64,000 bases of DNA from the NCBI RefSeq assembly GCF_900582625.1, contig NZ_UTIQ01000001.1, forward strand, positions 372,001-436,000, written 5' to 3'. Origin of the DNA: Pseudomonas viridiflava. GTDB taxonomy: Bacteria > Pseudomonadota > Gammaproteobacteria > Pseudomonadales > Pseudomonadaceae. The notes beneath the pieces are model-generated. The model worked only from the letters and a program-made list of their open reading frames with translations, ran no database searches and had not been told where the DNA came from. Position numbers and translations under genes: made by a program. This document shows, piece after piece, positions 44,609 through 53,337 of this stretch; position 1 is the stretch's first letter, and each line of letters opens with the position of its first letter.

Positions 44609-45244
44609 ATGCCGCTGTCGAACGTTGAAATCGTCTACCAGGACGAACAGATCCTGCTGGTCAACAAGCCCACCCTGCTGCTCTCGGTGCCTGGGCGCGC
44701 GGACGACAACAAGGATTGCCTAATCACCCGCTTGCAGGAAAACGGTTATCCCGAAGCGCGCATCGTGCACCGCTTGGACTGGGAAACCTCGGGCCTGATT
44801 CTGCTGGCCCGCGATGCCGACACCCACCGCGAGCTGTCGCGCCAGTTCCATGACCGCGAAACCGAAAAAGCCTATATCGCCTTGTGCTGGGGCCAGCCGG
44901 AACTGGACAGCGGCAGCATCGATCTGCCCCTGCGCTACGACCCACCGACCAAACCTCGCCATGTGGTTGACCACGAACACGGCCGCAACGCCCTGACCTT
45001 CTGGCGCGTGCTCGAGCGCTGCGGCGACTGGGCTCGTGTCGAGCTAACCCCCATCACCGGCCGCTCGCACCAATTGCGCGTGCACATGTTGTCCATCGGC
45101 CATCCGCTGCTGGGCGACGGCTTGTACGCCCACCCACAGGCGTTGGCCGCCTATCCGCGCTTGTGTCTGCATGCGGCAATGTTGGCCTTCACGCATCCCA
45201 AAACCGGCGAGCGTTTGCGCTTTGAATGCCTAGCGCCGTTCTGA
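44609..45244 (+). CDS. rluA: Dual-specificity pseudouridine synthase RluA
   Basis: Makes pseudouridine at 23S rRNA position 746 and tRNA position 32. 211 residues without an S4 domain, the short RluA type. The catalytic motif HRLDWETSGL has Asp57; RSHQLRVHM and HAAMLAF are further family blocks. Follows minE after its terminator, as recalled for P. aeruginosa PA3246. Confidence 0.93.
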   Translation: MPLSNVEIVYQDEQILLVNKPTLLLSVPGRADDNKDCLITRLQENGYPEARIVHRLDWETSGLILLARDADTHRELSRQFHDRETEKAYIALCWGQPELDSGSIDLPLRYDPPTKPRHVVDHEHGRNALTFWRVLERCGDWARVELTPITGRSHQLRVHMLSIGHPLLGDGLYAHPQALAAYPRLCLHAAMLAFTHPKTGERLRFECLAPF

Positions 45245-45390
45245 TTAATGAAAGGATGGGGCTGAGTACCACACCGGCCTGACCCATATCAGGATGTTGT
45301 GTCACTCGCGTTACAAAACATTGCAGAAAGCAACAGTGATGGCCTCATAATGGCGCCCTTTCACTCGTCACCAGCACGGAGGCTGGCGCA

Positions 45391-46227
45391 ATGTTTATTC
45401 AACAGCTTCATCGCGACTACCCCTTCCCCGTGCAATTCCAGAACACCACGTTGTTCCTGCGCGAAGCGCCTGATGCTTCCGCGCTGCAAGCCCTGGAGCA
45501 ATTGGTGCATGGCCGCAAGAACGCCAACCACAAACGCTACAGCCGCCCTTTCTGCGCGGGCAGCAAAGCGTTGTTCGCCAAGATTCAGCCGCTCACTGAC
45601 ATCAAGTCCAAGCTGCGTGTTACCTGGCGCAAAACCCATCGCGACGGGCGCTATGACTGGGCCATCGAAGAGCTGATCAACACCGCCGAAGCCAATCGCC
45701 GTGGCGCGCAGGTGCCGCCGCTGGTGGGCTTCGGTCATACCAAGTCCGGGCTCGGCATTACCCGTGAACTGTTCCTGCTCACCGGGCTGCTGAACGATCT
45801 GGTCGACGGCCACTTGTGGCTCAAGCAAAACCCGGAAGCGGTGAATCAGTTCATCGCCACCGCCTTTGCCCTGCTCGGCAGCCTGATCGAGAAAAACATT
45901 ACCCATATGGATTTTTGGGTAGGCAACGTGATGATCAGCGCGGACGGTACCACCGCGCACGCCATCGACCTGGAAAACGGTTTCTCCCACCGTTCGGAAC
46001 ACTTCAGCGAAACCCTGGGTTTCCAGATGGGCTTCTTCTATTACCGCGAGATCCACAAGTTCATTATCGAACGGCACTACGACGCGCTGGTGGAGGCGTT
46101 CATTGCCACGCAAGGGCCGCTGGACCGCGCCCGCTTCGACGCGGTGTACCAGCTTGCCAAGCACGAGAAAGTCGGCCGCAAAGAGCGTCGTGACGTGTTT
46201 CTCAGCGGCAAGCTGGTGATCGGCTGA
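45391..46227 (+). CDS. Kinase-fold protein, WaaP/YrbL-like
   Basis: 278-residue soluble protein with protein-kinase-like features: a catalytic-loop motif HMDFWVGNVM (HxDxxxxN) and a metal-binding IDLEN where kinases have DFG, N-terminal lobe with invariant-Lys candidates near KALFAKIQ. It most resembles the lipopolysaccharide-kinase (WaaP/InaA) or YrbL-type families. Target unknown: sugar, lipid or protein. Precedes apeB by 51 bases on the same strand. Confidence 0.7.
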   Translation: MFIQQLHRDYPFPVQFQNTTLFLREAPDASALQALEQLVHGRKNANHKRYSRPFCAGSKALFAKIQPLTDIKSKLRVTWRKTHRDGRYDWAIEELINTAEANRRGAQVPPLVGFGHTKSGLGITRELFLLTGLLNDLVDGHLWLKQNPEAVNQFIATAFALLGSLIEKNITHMDFWVGNVMISADGTTAHAIDLENGFSHRSEHFSETLGFQMGFFYYREIHKFIIERHYDALVEAFIATQGPLDRARFDAVYQLAKHEKVGRKERRDVFLSGKLVIG

Positions 46228-46278
46228 AGCCTGCGGCGGTATACGGTAAACTCCGCGCATTGCCGCCTGGAGTGCCTT

Positions 46279-47565
46279 ATGCGCGAAGAATTGAATCAGG
46301 GCCTGATCGACTTTCTCAAGGCCTCGCCCACGCCGTTTCATGCCACCGCCAGCCTGGCCATGCGCCTGGAAACGGCCGGTTATGTGCACCTCAATGAGCG
46401 GGAAACCTGGCACACCGAAGCCGGTGGCCGCTACTACGTTACCCGTAACGACTCCTCCATTATCGCGTTCAAGCTCGGCAAGCGCCCACCGCTGGAAGGC
46501 GGTTTGCGCCTGGTTGGCGCGCACACCGACAGCCCGTGCCTGCGGGTAAAACCGCAGCCGGAATTGCAGCGCCAAGGCTTCTTGCAGTTGGGCGTGGAAG
46601 TGTATGGCGGCGCCCTGCTCGCGCCGTGGTTCGACCGCGACTTGTCGTTGGCCGGGCGCGTCACCTTCCGCCGCGACGGCAAGGTTGAAAGCCAGCTCAT
46701 CGACTTTCTGGTGCCCATCGCCACCATTCCCAACCTGGCCATTCACCTGAACCGTGAAGCGAACCAGGGCTGGGCGATCAACCCGCAGAACGAATTGCCG
46801 CCGATTCTGGCCCAGGTTGCAGGGGACGAACGCTACGACTTCCGCGCCCTGCTCGCCGATCAGCTCGGTCGCGAACACGGCCTGAATGCCGACGCGGTGC
46901 TCGATTACGAGCTGAGCTTCTACGACACCCAGGACGCCGCCGTTATCGGCCTGAATGCCGACTTCATCGCCGGCGCACGCCTCGACAATTTGCTGTCGTG
47001 CTTCGCCGGCCTGCAAGCGCTGCTGCACAGCGCCGACGATGAAAGCTGCTTCCTCATCTGCACCGACCACGAAGAAGTCGGCTCCAGTTCCTGCTGCGGC
47101 GCCGATGGTCCGATGCTCGAGCAAGTGCTGCGCCGCGTGCTGCCGCAAGACGAAGACTTTGTGCGAGTGATCCAGAAATCGCTGCTGGTGTCGGCCGACA
47201 ACGCCCACGGCGTGCACCCCAACTACGCCGACAAACACGACGGCAACCACGGCCCGAAGCTCAACGCCGGTCCGGTGATCAAGGTCAACAGCAACCAGCG
47301 CTACGCCACCAGCAGCGAAACCGCCGGCTTCTTCCGCCATTTATGCCTGGCCGAAGAAGTGCCCGTTCAAAGCTTCGTGGTGCGCAGCGACATGGGCTGC
47401 GGCTCGACCATCGGCCCGATCATCGCCAGCAACCTTGGCGTACGTACCGTCGACATCGGCTTGCCGACTTTCGCCATGCACTCCATTCGCGAACTGGCCG
47501 GCAGCCATGACCTTGAGCATCTGGTGAAAGTGCTCACGGCGTTTTATGCGACCGAGTTGTTCTAA
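46279..47565 (+). CDS. apeB: M18-family aminopeptidase ApeB
   Basis: 428-residue cytoplasmic zinc aminopeptidase (M18), which removes N-terminal acidic or other residues and assembles as large dodecamers. Metal-binding and catalytic blocks: [12 protein letters not shown] (His82), [12 protein letters not shown], the acidic pair in DHEEVGSSS and the late MHSIREL. Matches the family's length. Next to minCDE-rluA, as recalled in P. aeruginosa (PA3247). Confidence 0.94.
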   Translation: MREELNQGLIDFLKASPTPFHATASLAMRLETAGYVHLNERETWHTEAGGRYYVTRNDSSIIAFKLGKRPPLEGGLRLVGAHTDSPCLRVKPQPELQRQGFLQLGVEVYGGALLAPWFDRDLSLAGRVTFRRDGKVESQLIDFLVPIATIPNLAIHLNREANQGWAINPQNELPPILAQVAGDERYDFRALLADQLGREHGLNADAVLDYELSFYDTQDAAVIGLNADFIAGARLDNLLSCFAGLQALLHSADDESCFLICTDHEEVGSSSCCGADGPMLEQVLRRVLPQDEDFVRVIQKSLLVSADNAHGVHPNYADKHDGNHGPKLNAGPVIKVNSNQRYATSSETAGFFRHLCLAEEVPVQSFVVRSDMGCGSTIGPIIASNLGVRTVDIGLPTFAMHSIRELAGSHDLEHLVKVLTAFYATELF

Positions 47566-47580
47566 ACCCGAGCCTAAATC

Positions 47581-47650
47581 CTGTAGAAGCGGCTGGGCGG
47601 CATCCCGATTAGCCGCGATGCTGTTAAAACATCGAGGCTAAAGCCGCTCC
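47581..47650. repeat. REP doublet (REPIN-like)
   Basis: TGTAGAAGCGGCTGGGCGGC with CCGATTAGCCGCGATG, then inverse CATCGAGGCTAAAGCCGCTC. It runs up to the GntR stop: the TAG stop at 47653-47651 adjoins the repeat's CTCCCTAC end. Confidence 0.8.
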
Positions 47651-48367
47651 CTACTCCGGCACTTCCACGCTCACGTGAATCGCGTCGTGCCGCCAGCATT
47701 CGATGTCGCAGTCAATCAAGCGACCGTGCTGGTCGCGGTTCACACGGGTAATGCGCAGCGCCGGGCTGCCCACCGACACCTTCAAGGCCGCCGCCGCTTC
47801 CAGATGCAACGCCGTGGGCACCATGTCAAAGCGCACGCGGCCGTAATGAATGCCGTATTCGCGGGCGTATAGCTCAGTCAGCGACAAGGTCAGGTCAAAC
47901 TCCAGAATGCCGGGGAAGTACGCCGGGTTCAGGTAATGCTCGACGTACAGCACCAGCCGGCCATCGACGCGCCGTGCGCGGCGAATCTGAATCACGCTGG
48001 ATAACGCCGGCAGTTCAAGCAAATCGCAAATTGCCGCAGGCGCTGGCAACAGCCGTGCGGCAATCACTTCGGTGGAAGGCGTGCGCCCTTGTTCGCCGAC
48101 CATGGCGTCAAAGTGGCTACGCACCAGCGGGTTGTAGGCCAGGCGTGGCAGCGACACAAACCAGCCACGGCGCTCTTCCCGGTAAATCAGGCCTTGAGCT
48201 TCCAACTGGCCCAAGGCTTCGCGCAAGGTAATGCGCGTGGTGTCGAACACCTCGCTCAGTTTGCGCTCGGCCGGCAACTTGCTGCCCGAGGGCAGCAGGC
48301 CATGCTCTATCTGTTCTTCCAGTGCGCGACAGATCGCTGTCACGGCACGGGGCGCCTCGTCTCGCAT
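47651..48367 (-). CDS. GntR/HutC-family regulator with UTRA domain
   Basis: 238-residue repressor-type protein: N-terminal GntR winged helix (about residues 8-75, with KLPAERKLSEVFDTTRITLREALGQLE-type helices) and a C-terminal UTRA effector domain (about 95-235, SSVIQIRRARRVDGRLV and FPGILEFDL). This branch includes PhnF, HutC and NagR, which sense small metabolites. Divergent from the ABC importer operon at 48.7-54.0 kb, with palindromes between that fit the family's sites, so it is very likely that operon's regulator. The ligand is inferred to be an imported organophosphate or its product. Confidence 0.88.
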   Translation of the reverse strand: MRDEAPRAVTAICRALEEQIEHGLLPSGSKLPAERKLSEVFDTTRITLREALGQLEAQGLIYREERRGWFVSLPRLAYNPLVRSHFDAMVGEQGRTPSTEVIAARLLPAPAAICDLLELPALSSVIQIRRARRVDGRLVLYVEHYLNPAYFPGILEFDLTLSLTELYAREYGIHYGRVRFDMVPTALHLEAAAALKVSVGSPALRITRVNRDQHGRLIDCDIECWRHDAIHVSVEVPE

Positions 48368-48380
48368 TAATTGCCCTCAT

Positions 48381-48394
48381 CTGGACTAGTCCAG
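48381..48394. promoter_or_regulatory. Perfect 14-bp palindrome, candidate GntR operator
   Basis: CTGGACTAGTCCAG, 14 bases upstream of the GntR start codon. It resembles the TGGTnTAnACCA pattern of UTRA-domain GntR regulators (such as PhnF) and would serve autoregulation. Confidence 0.6.
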
Positions 48395-48491
48395 CCCCAT
48401 TTCGGAGCCGACCCGAGCGTCGAAACTGCCCGAAACCTGCGATTAACCCTAGCCAGCCTAGATGACTATTGGATGACACGGGTGTGCTTTT

Positions 48492-48504
48492 GCATGGCTC
48501 ATGC
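48492..48504. promoter_or_regulatory. GCATG-GCT-CATGC inverted repeat, possible enhancer site
   Basis: Perfect 5-bp arms, about 140 bases before the sigma-54-type promoter, the distance at which enhancer-binding proteins such as NtrC act. The match to any known site is weak. Confidence 0.3.
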
Positions 48505-48643
48505 CAACCGTGAGCGGCCACCTATATTTTTTAAATCAAGCACTTATCCATGGTCTACGCTTGCTGGACGCTCCCCCGGCGGATTTTTGCCGGGTGGCGT
48601 GCCAGAGCGGTCCGACACAAAATTGTCATCCATTACCGCTAAC

Positions 48644-48660
48644 TTGGCGTGGCTATTGCT
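48644..48660 (+). promoter_or_regulatory. Candidate sigma-54 (RpoN) promoter of the importer operon
   Basis: TTGGCGTG, 4 bases, TTGCT: the GG and GC dinucleotides are exactly 10 bases apart, matching the -24/-12 consensus TTGGCACG-N4-TTGCW. The start site would fall near 48671, 27 bases before the first gene's ATG. Confidence 0.65.
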
Positions 48661-48671
48661 GATCTAGACCA
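48660..48671. promoter_or_regulatory. Candidate GntR operator touching the -12 promoter element
   Basis: TGATCTAGACCA, one mismatch from the perfect palindrome TGGTCTAGACCA. It begins at the last base of the -12 element and extends to about the expected start site, so a bound repressor would block the promoter. Confidence 0.6.
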
Positions 48672-48697
48672 ACACCCTCAACACGAAGGAGCGTCGA

Positions 48698-49756
48698 ATG
48701 AAACGCCTGTTGCTAGCTTCAATCCTGGGATCGACCATTGCTCTGGCTAACCTTGCCATGGCCGCCGATACCGACCTGAAAAGCCTGGAAGCCGCCGCCA
48801 AATCCGAGGGCGCGGTAAACAGCGTGGGCATGCCAGACAGCTGGGCCAACTGGAAAGACACCTGGGTCGACCTGGGCAAACTCTACGGCCTCAAGCACCT
48901 GGACACCGACATGAGTTCGGCGCAGGAAATCGCCAAATTCGCAGCGGAAAAAGACAACGCCACCGCCGATATCGGTGACGTGGGTGCGGCCTTTGGCCCC
49001 ATCGCGGCGCAGCAGGGTGTAACCCAACCCTACAAACCCAGCACCTGGGCACAGATTCCCGAGTGGGCCAAAGACAAAGACGGCCACTGGATGCTCGCCT
49101 ACACCGGCTCCATCGCCTTCATCGTTAACAAAAAGCTGGTTAAAGACGTACCGAAGTCCTGGGCCGACCTGGAAAAAGGTAAGTACAAAGTCGCCATCGG
49201 TGACGTCAGCGCTGCCGCCCAAGCAGTAAACGGCGTACTGGCTGCCGCCATTGCCAAAGGCGGTGACGAGAAGAACATTCAGCCGGGCCTCGACCTGTTC
49301 GCTGAAATCGCCAAGCAAGGTCGCTTGTCGCTGTCCAACCCCACCATTCAGACCCTGGAAAAAGGCGAAGTGGAAGTGGGCGTGGTCTGGGACTTCAACG
49401 GTCTGAGCTACCGCGACCAGATCGACCCAAGCCGCTTTGAAGTGCTGATTCCGTCCGACGGTTCGGTGATTTCCGGCTACACCACCATCATCAACAAATA
49501 CGCCAAGAACCCGAACGCCGCCAAGCTGGCGCGTGAGTACATTCTGAGCGACGCCGGTCAGATCAACCTGGCCAAAGGCAACGCCCGTCCGATCCGCGCC
49601 GAGCACCTGAAACTGCCGGCTGAGGTGCAGGCCAAGCTGCTGCCGAACGAGCAATACGCCAAAGTTCAACCGATCAAAGATGCCAAAGCCTGGGAAGAAA
49701 CGTCCAAGGCCCTGCCGAGCCTGTGGCAGGAAAACGTGATCATCAACATGGAATAA
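48698..49756 (+). CDS. ABC transporter substrate-binding protein (putative organophosphate/aminophosphonate importer)
   Basis: 352-residue periplasmic binding protein. Signal peptide ends AMA/AD near residue 23; the mature part belongs to the broad iron/polyamine/phosphonate class of extracellular binding proteins (DMSSAQEIAKFAAEKDNATADIGD; TGSIAFIVNKKLV; GVVWDFNG). AAGGAG ribosome site. First gene after a sigma-54-type promoter, 168 bases before the phosphodiesterase gene; a REP doublet lies in that gap, so downstream expression may be reduced. The ligand is not deducible; the linked hydrolases suggest an organic phosphorus compound. Confidence 0.87.
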   Translation: MKRLLLASILGSTIALANLAMAADTDLKSLEAAAKSEGAVNSVGMPDSWANWKDTWVDLGKLYGLKHLDTDMSSAQEIAKFAAEKDNATADIGDVGAAFGPIAAQQGVTQPYKPSTWAQIPEWAKDKDGHWMLAYTGSIAFIVNKKLVKDVPKSWADLEKGKYKVAIGDVSAAAQAVNGVLAAAIAKGGDEKNIQPGLDLFAEIAKQGRLSLSNPTIQTLEKGEVEVGVVWDFNGLSYRDQIDPSRFEVLIPSDGSVISGYTTIINKYAKNPNAAKLAREYILSDAGQINLAKGNARPIRAEHLKLPAEVQAKLLPNEQYAKVQPIKDAKAWEETSKALPSLWQENVIINME

Positions 49757-49822
49757 AGCGTCAGGCGGCGATAGAAGAAAGCGGCGTGACCGCTTTCTTC
49801 TTTTTCAGCCCGTACGGTCAAT

Positions 49823-49888
49823 GCAGGAGCGGCTTTAGCCGCGATGCTTTCAAGAGCAAAAGCATCGAGGTTAAGGCCGCTCCTACAG
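49823..49888. repeat. REP doublet inside the importer operon
   Basis: GCAGGAGCGGCTTTAGCCGC and inverse CATCGAGGTTAAGGCCGCTC with CTACAG, between the binding-protein and phosphodiesterase genes. It could stabilise the upstream transcript end and lower downstream expression. Confidence 0.8.
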
Positions 49889-49924
49889 GAACCGAGGCAC
49901 GCCTTTCCAACGGTGGAATAGCAC

Positions 49925-50731
49925 ATGAAACACAACGTCATTCTGGTGTTGCTCGACGGCCTCAACTACGGCGTGGCCGAACATGCCATGGGGCATTTGC
50001 AGGCTTACTGCGGCGCTGGGCGCGCAGCGTTGTACAAGCTCGAATGCGAACTGCCGGCACTCTCGCGGCCGTTGTATGAATGCATTCTGAGCGGCGTACC
50101 ACCGATCGAAAGCGGCATCGTGCATAACGATGTATCGCGTCTTTCCAACCAACAAAGCATCTTCCACTACGCCAGCGCGGCGGGCCTGAGTACCGCGGCA
50201 GCGGCCTACCATTGGGTCAGCGAGTTGTATAACCGCAGCCCATTCCACGCAGCGCGCGACCGTCATACCGAGGCGCCGGAATTGCCCATTCAGCATGGAC
50301 ATTTCTATTACGCCGACCATTACCCCGATTCCCATTTGTTCGCCGATGCCGAAAGCCTGCGGGTGCGCCACGCGCCCAACTTCCTGCTGGCGCATCCGAT
50401 GAATATCGACGACGCCGGCCACAAGCACGGCCTCGACAGTCCGCAATACCGCAACAGCGCCCGCAGCGCTGACCTGTTGCTCGCCGAATACCTGCAACGC
50501 TGGCTCGACGCCGGCTATCAAGTGCTGGTGACCGCTGACCACGGCATGAACAACGACCGCTCGCACAACGGCCTGCTCACCGAAGAGCGCGAAGTGCCGC
50601 TGTTTGTGCTCGGCGATGCCTTCAGCCTCGACAATTTTGCCCAACCGAAACAAACCGACCTGTGCGGCACCATCTGCGAACTGCTGGGTGTGCCGCATAA
50701 CAAACCTGTCTGCCGGGAGCTGTTGAAGTGA
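49925..50731 (+). CDS. Cytoplasmic alkaline-phosphatase-superfamily phosphodiesterase
   Basis: 268-residue metal hydrolase of the nucleotide pyrophosphatase/phosphodiesterase type, shorter than most and without a signal peptide. All six expected metal ligands and the nucleophile can be placed: Asp11 (LLDG), Ser47 in PALSRPLYECILSG, Asp162 and His166 (IDDAGHKHG), Asp205 and His206 (TADHGM), and His214. A Ser rather than Thr nucleophile is allowed. It probably splits an imported organophosphate or phosphodiester. Ends in a GTGA overlap with the first permease gene. Confidence 0.82.
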   Translation: MKHNVILVLLDGLNYGVAEHAMGHLQAYCGAGRAALYKLECELPALSRPLYECILSGVPPIESGIVHNDVSRLSNQQSIFHYASAAGLSTAAAAYHWVSELYNRSPFHAARDRHTEAPELPIQHGHFYYADHYPDSHLFADAESLRVRHAPNFLLAHPMNIDDAGHKHGLDSPQYRNSARSADLLLAEYLQRWLDAGYQVLVTADHGMNNDRSHNGLLTEEREVPLFVLGDAFSLDNFAQPKQTDLCGTICELLGVPHNKPVCRELLK

Positions 50732-51570
50732 GTTCAGTCACCCGTGGCAAATGGCTCGGCCTGCTGTGCCTGCTGCCCTTTGCCGTGTTCTTTATCGCCT
50801 TTCAGATCGCGCCGTTGCTGTGGGTGGCGATCAACAGCCTCGACAGCGCCGCCGGTTGGGGCCTGAGCAATTACGCGAAAGTGTTCAGCTCGAAGTTTTA
50901 TTTGCAGGCCATTCAGCACAGCCTGGAAATTTCCTTCTGGTCGAGCGTGATCGGCATCGTGATCGCCATTCTCGGCGCGTATTCGCTGCGCAAGGTCGAC
51001 AGCAAACTACGCGATTTCGTCATGGCGTTTTCCAACATGACCAGCAACTTCGCGGGCGTGCCGCTGGCGTTTGCCTTTGTGATTCTGCTCGGCTTCAACG
51101 GCGCGCTGACCATCATCCTTAAGCAAGCCGGCGTCATCGACGACTTCAACCTGTATTCGAAAACCGGCTTGATCGTGCTCTACACCTACTTCCAGATTCC
51201 CCTCGGCGTGCTGCTGCTCTACCCCGCCTTTGACGCGCTGCGTGAAGACTGGCGCGAGTCAGCCGAACTGCTGGGCGCCAGCACCTGGGACTTCTGGCGC
51301 CACATCGGTTTGCCAGTGCTGACGCCAGCGCTGCTGGGCACGTTCATCATTTTGCTGGCCAATGCCTTGGGCGCTTACGCCACTGTGTACGCACTCACCA
51401 CCGGCAATTTCAACGTCCTGCCGATTCGCATCGCGGCCATGGTGGCCGGTGATATTTCCCTCAATCCAAACCTGGCCAGCGCCCTGGCGATGGTGCTGGT
51501 GGGGCTGATGGCGGTGATTACCGTGGTGCATCAATGGCTGTTGAAGAGGAGCTACCATGTCGCGCGTTGA
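50728..51570 (+). CDS. ABC transporter permease (first)
   Basis: 280-residue inner-membrane permease of the binding-protein-dependent type, six membrane segments, with the EAA loop AELLGASTWDFWRHIGLPVLTP at about residues 175-200 that docks the ATPase. Starts at a GTG overlapping the phosphodiesterase stop by 4 bases, with GGGAG upstream. Overlaps the second permease by 14 bases. Resembles the PotB/PhnU group. Confidence 0.88.
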   Translation: MSSVTRGKWLGLLCLLPFAVFFIAFQIAPLLWVAINSLDSAAGWGLSNYAKVFSSKFYLQAIQHSLEISFWSSVIGIVIAILGAYSLRKVDSKLRDFVMAFSNMTSNFAGVPLAFAFVILLGFNGALTIILKQAGVIDDFNLYSKTGLIVLYTYFQIPLGVLLLYPAFDALREDWRESAELLGASTWDFWRHIGLPVLTPALLGTFIILLANALGAYATVYALTTGNFNVLPIRIAAMVAGDISLNPNLASALAMVLVGLMAVITVVHQWLLKRSYHVAR

Positions 51571-52354
51571 AACCCGGGCGGCCGGGCTGTATCACCGCAC
51601 GGTGGTCACCGTGCTGTTCCTCATTCTGTTATTGCCGCTGGCCGGCACCCTGCTCTACTCCATTTCCACCAGCTGGTCGGCAACCATTCTGCCCGACGGC
51701 CTGACGCTGAAATGGTATGCGCAGCTGTGGACCGATCCGCGTTTTCTGACCGCATTCGGACAATCGCTGCTGGTGTGTTTTGGCGCGTTGCTGCTGTCGG
51801 TGGTGCTGATTCTGCCGCTGCTGTTTGTGGTGCATTACCACTTCCCCAAGCTCGACGGCTTGATGAACATTCTGATCTTGCTGCCCTTCGCCGTGCCGCC
51901 CGTGGTGTCGTCGGTTGGCCTGTTGCAGATCTACGGTTCCGGCCCGCTGGCCATGGTGGGCACGCCGTGGATTCTGATCGGCTGCTACTTCACCGTGGCG
52001 CTGCCGTTTATGTACCGGGCCATCACCAACAACCTGCAAGCGATCAACCTTACCGACCTGATGGACGCCGCTCACCTGCTCGGCGCCAGCACCTGGAAAG
52101 CGGCCTTTCTGGTGGTGCTGCCCAACCTGCGCAAAGGCCTGATGGTGTCGCTGTTTCTTTCGTTTTCTTTCCTGTTCGGCGAGTTCGTATTCGCCAACCT
52201 GCTGGTCGGTACGCGCTACGAAACCTTGCAGGTGTACTTGAACAACATGAAAAACAGCAGCGGCCACTTCAACAGCGCCCTGGTGATTTCCTACTTCTTT
52301 TTTGTGCTGCTGTTTACCTGGGCGGCCAATCGTTTGAACAAGGACAAAGCATGA
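51557..52354 (+). CDS. ABC transporter permease (second)
   Basis: 265-residue permease, six membrane segments, EAA loop DAAHLLGASTWKAAFLVVLPNL at about 174-196. GAGGAG ribosome site before the ATG inside the first permease gene, and ATGA overlap with the ATPase gene. Resembles the PotC/PhnV group. Forms the heterodimeric channel with the first permease. Confidence 0.88.
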   Translation: MSRVETRAAGLYHRTVVTVLFLILLLPLAGTLLYSISTSWSATILPDGLTLKWYAQLWTDPRFLTAFGQSLLVCFGALLLSVVLILPLLFVVHYHFPKLDGLMNILILLPFAVPPVVSSVGLLQIYGSGPLAMVGTPWILIGCYFTVALPFMYRAITNNLQAINLTDLMDAAHLLGASTWKAAFLVVLPNLRKGLMVSLFLSFSFLFGEFVFANLLVGTRYETLQVYLNNMKNSSGHFNSALVISYFFFVLLFTWAANRLNKDKA

Positions 52355-53337
52355 GTTTTCTGAGCATTCAGGGGCTGCACAAAAGCTACGCTGCCACCTC
52401 GATTTTCAGCGATATCAACTGCGAAATCGGCAAAGGCGAATTCGTGACACTGCTCGGCCCGTCCGGTTGCGGCAAGTCCACCCTACTGCGCTGCATCGCC
52501 GGCTTGACGGAAGTGAACGGCGGCAAAATTCTGCTTGAAGGCAACGACCTGGTGCCGCTGTCGCCGCAGAAACGCGACATCGGCATGGTGTTCCAGAGCT
52601 ATGCGCTGTTTCCCAACATGAGCGTGCAACAGAACGTCGCCTTCGGCCTGCGCATGCAAAAAGTCAGCAAAGACGACAGCGCCAAGCGCGTGAAAGAAGC
52701 GCTGGACATGGTGGAACTCGGCACCTTCGCCGACCGCTACCCGCACCAGCTTTCCGGTGGCCAATGCCAGCGAGTGGCATTAGCACGCTCGCTGGTGACG
52801 CGTCCGCGTTTGCTGCTGCTCGATGAGCCGCTTTCGGCCCTCGATGCGCGCATCCGCAAGCACCTGCGCGAGCAAATTCGCAGCATTCAGCAAGAGCTGG
52901 GACTGACGACTATTTTCGTGACCCACGACCAGGAAGAAGCGCTGACCATGTCGGACCGCATCTTCCTGATGAACGCCGGCAAAATCGTGCAGAGCGGCGA
53001 CGCTGAAACCCTCTACACCGCGCCGGTCGACGCCTTCGCCGCCGGCTTTATCGGCAACTACAACCTGCTTGACGCCGATGCTGCCAGCCGCCTGTTGCTG
53101 CGCCCGGTGAACAGCCGTGTGGCCATTCGCCCGGAAGCCATTTCGCTCGGCGACGGCGATATCGACGCGCAGGTGCGCAGCCACAGCCTGCTCGGCAACG
53201 TCATTCGCTACCGCGTTGAAGCCCGTGGCGTCGAACTGCTGGTGGACGTGCTGAACCGCAGCGCCGCAGACGTGCACAACAACGGCACGCACCTGACCCT
53301 GAGCATCGACAGCAACGCGATCCGGGAGGTGGCGTGA
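52351..53337 (+). CDS. ABC transporter ATP-binding protein
   Basis: 328-residue ATPase of the PotA/FbpC type: Walker A GPSGCGKST (residues 36-44), Q-loop VFQSYALFPNMS, signature LSGGQCQR, Walker B LLLLDEPLSALD, H-loop THDQEEA, and a C-terminal TOBE-like domain (about 250-328). ATG at 52351 overlaps the second permease by 4 bases; the longer open frame upstream is a chance extension. Overlaps the HAD gene by one base. Confidence 0.93.
   Translation: MSFLSIQGLHKSYAATSIFSDINCEIGKGEFVTLLGPSGCGKSTLLRCIAGLTEVNGGKILLEGNDLVPLSPQKRDIGMVFQSYALFPNMSVQQNVAFGLRMQKVSKDDSAKRVKEALDMVELGTFADRYPHQLSGGQCQRVALARSLVTRPRLLLLDEPLSALDARIRKHLREQIRSIQQELGLTTIFVTHDQEEALTMSDRIFLMNAGKIVQSGDAETLYTAPVDAFAAGFIGNYNLLDADAASRLLLRPVNSRVAIRPEAISLGDGDIDAQVRSHSLLGNVIRYRVEARGVELLVDVLNRSAADVHNNGTHLTLSIDSNAIREVA

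Larger units (their letters stand above)
48368..48697. other. Regulatory region between the GntR gene and the importer operon
   Basis: 330 bases with no gene but several regulatory signals, listed separately: a perfect palindrome near the GntR start, a GCATG inverted repeat, half-site TGGTCTAC at 48551-48558, and a sigma-54-type promoter touching an operator-like palindrome. Confidence 0.7.

Noticed and set aside
45361..47340. 659-codon open frame on the minus strand, opposite apeB and the kinase-fold gene
   Set aside because: Covers two well-supported genes on the other strand; no family similarity.
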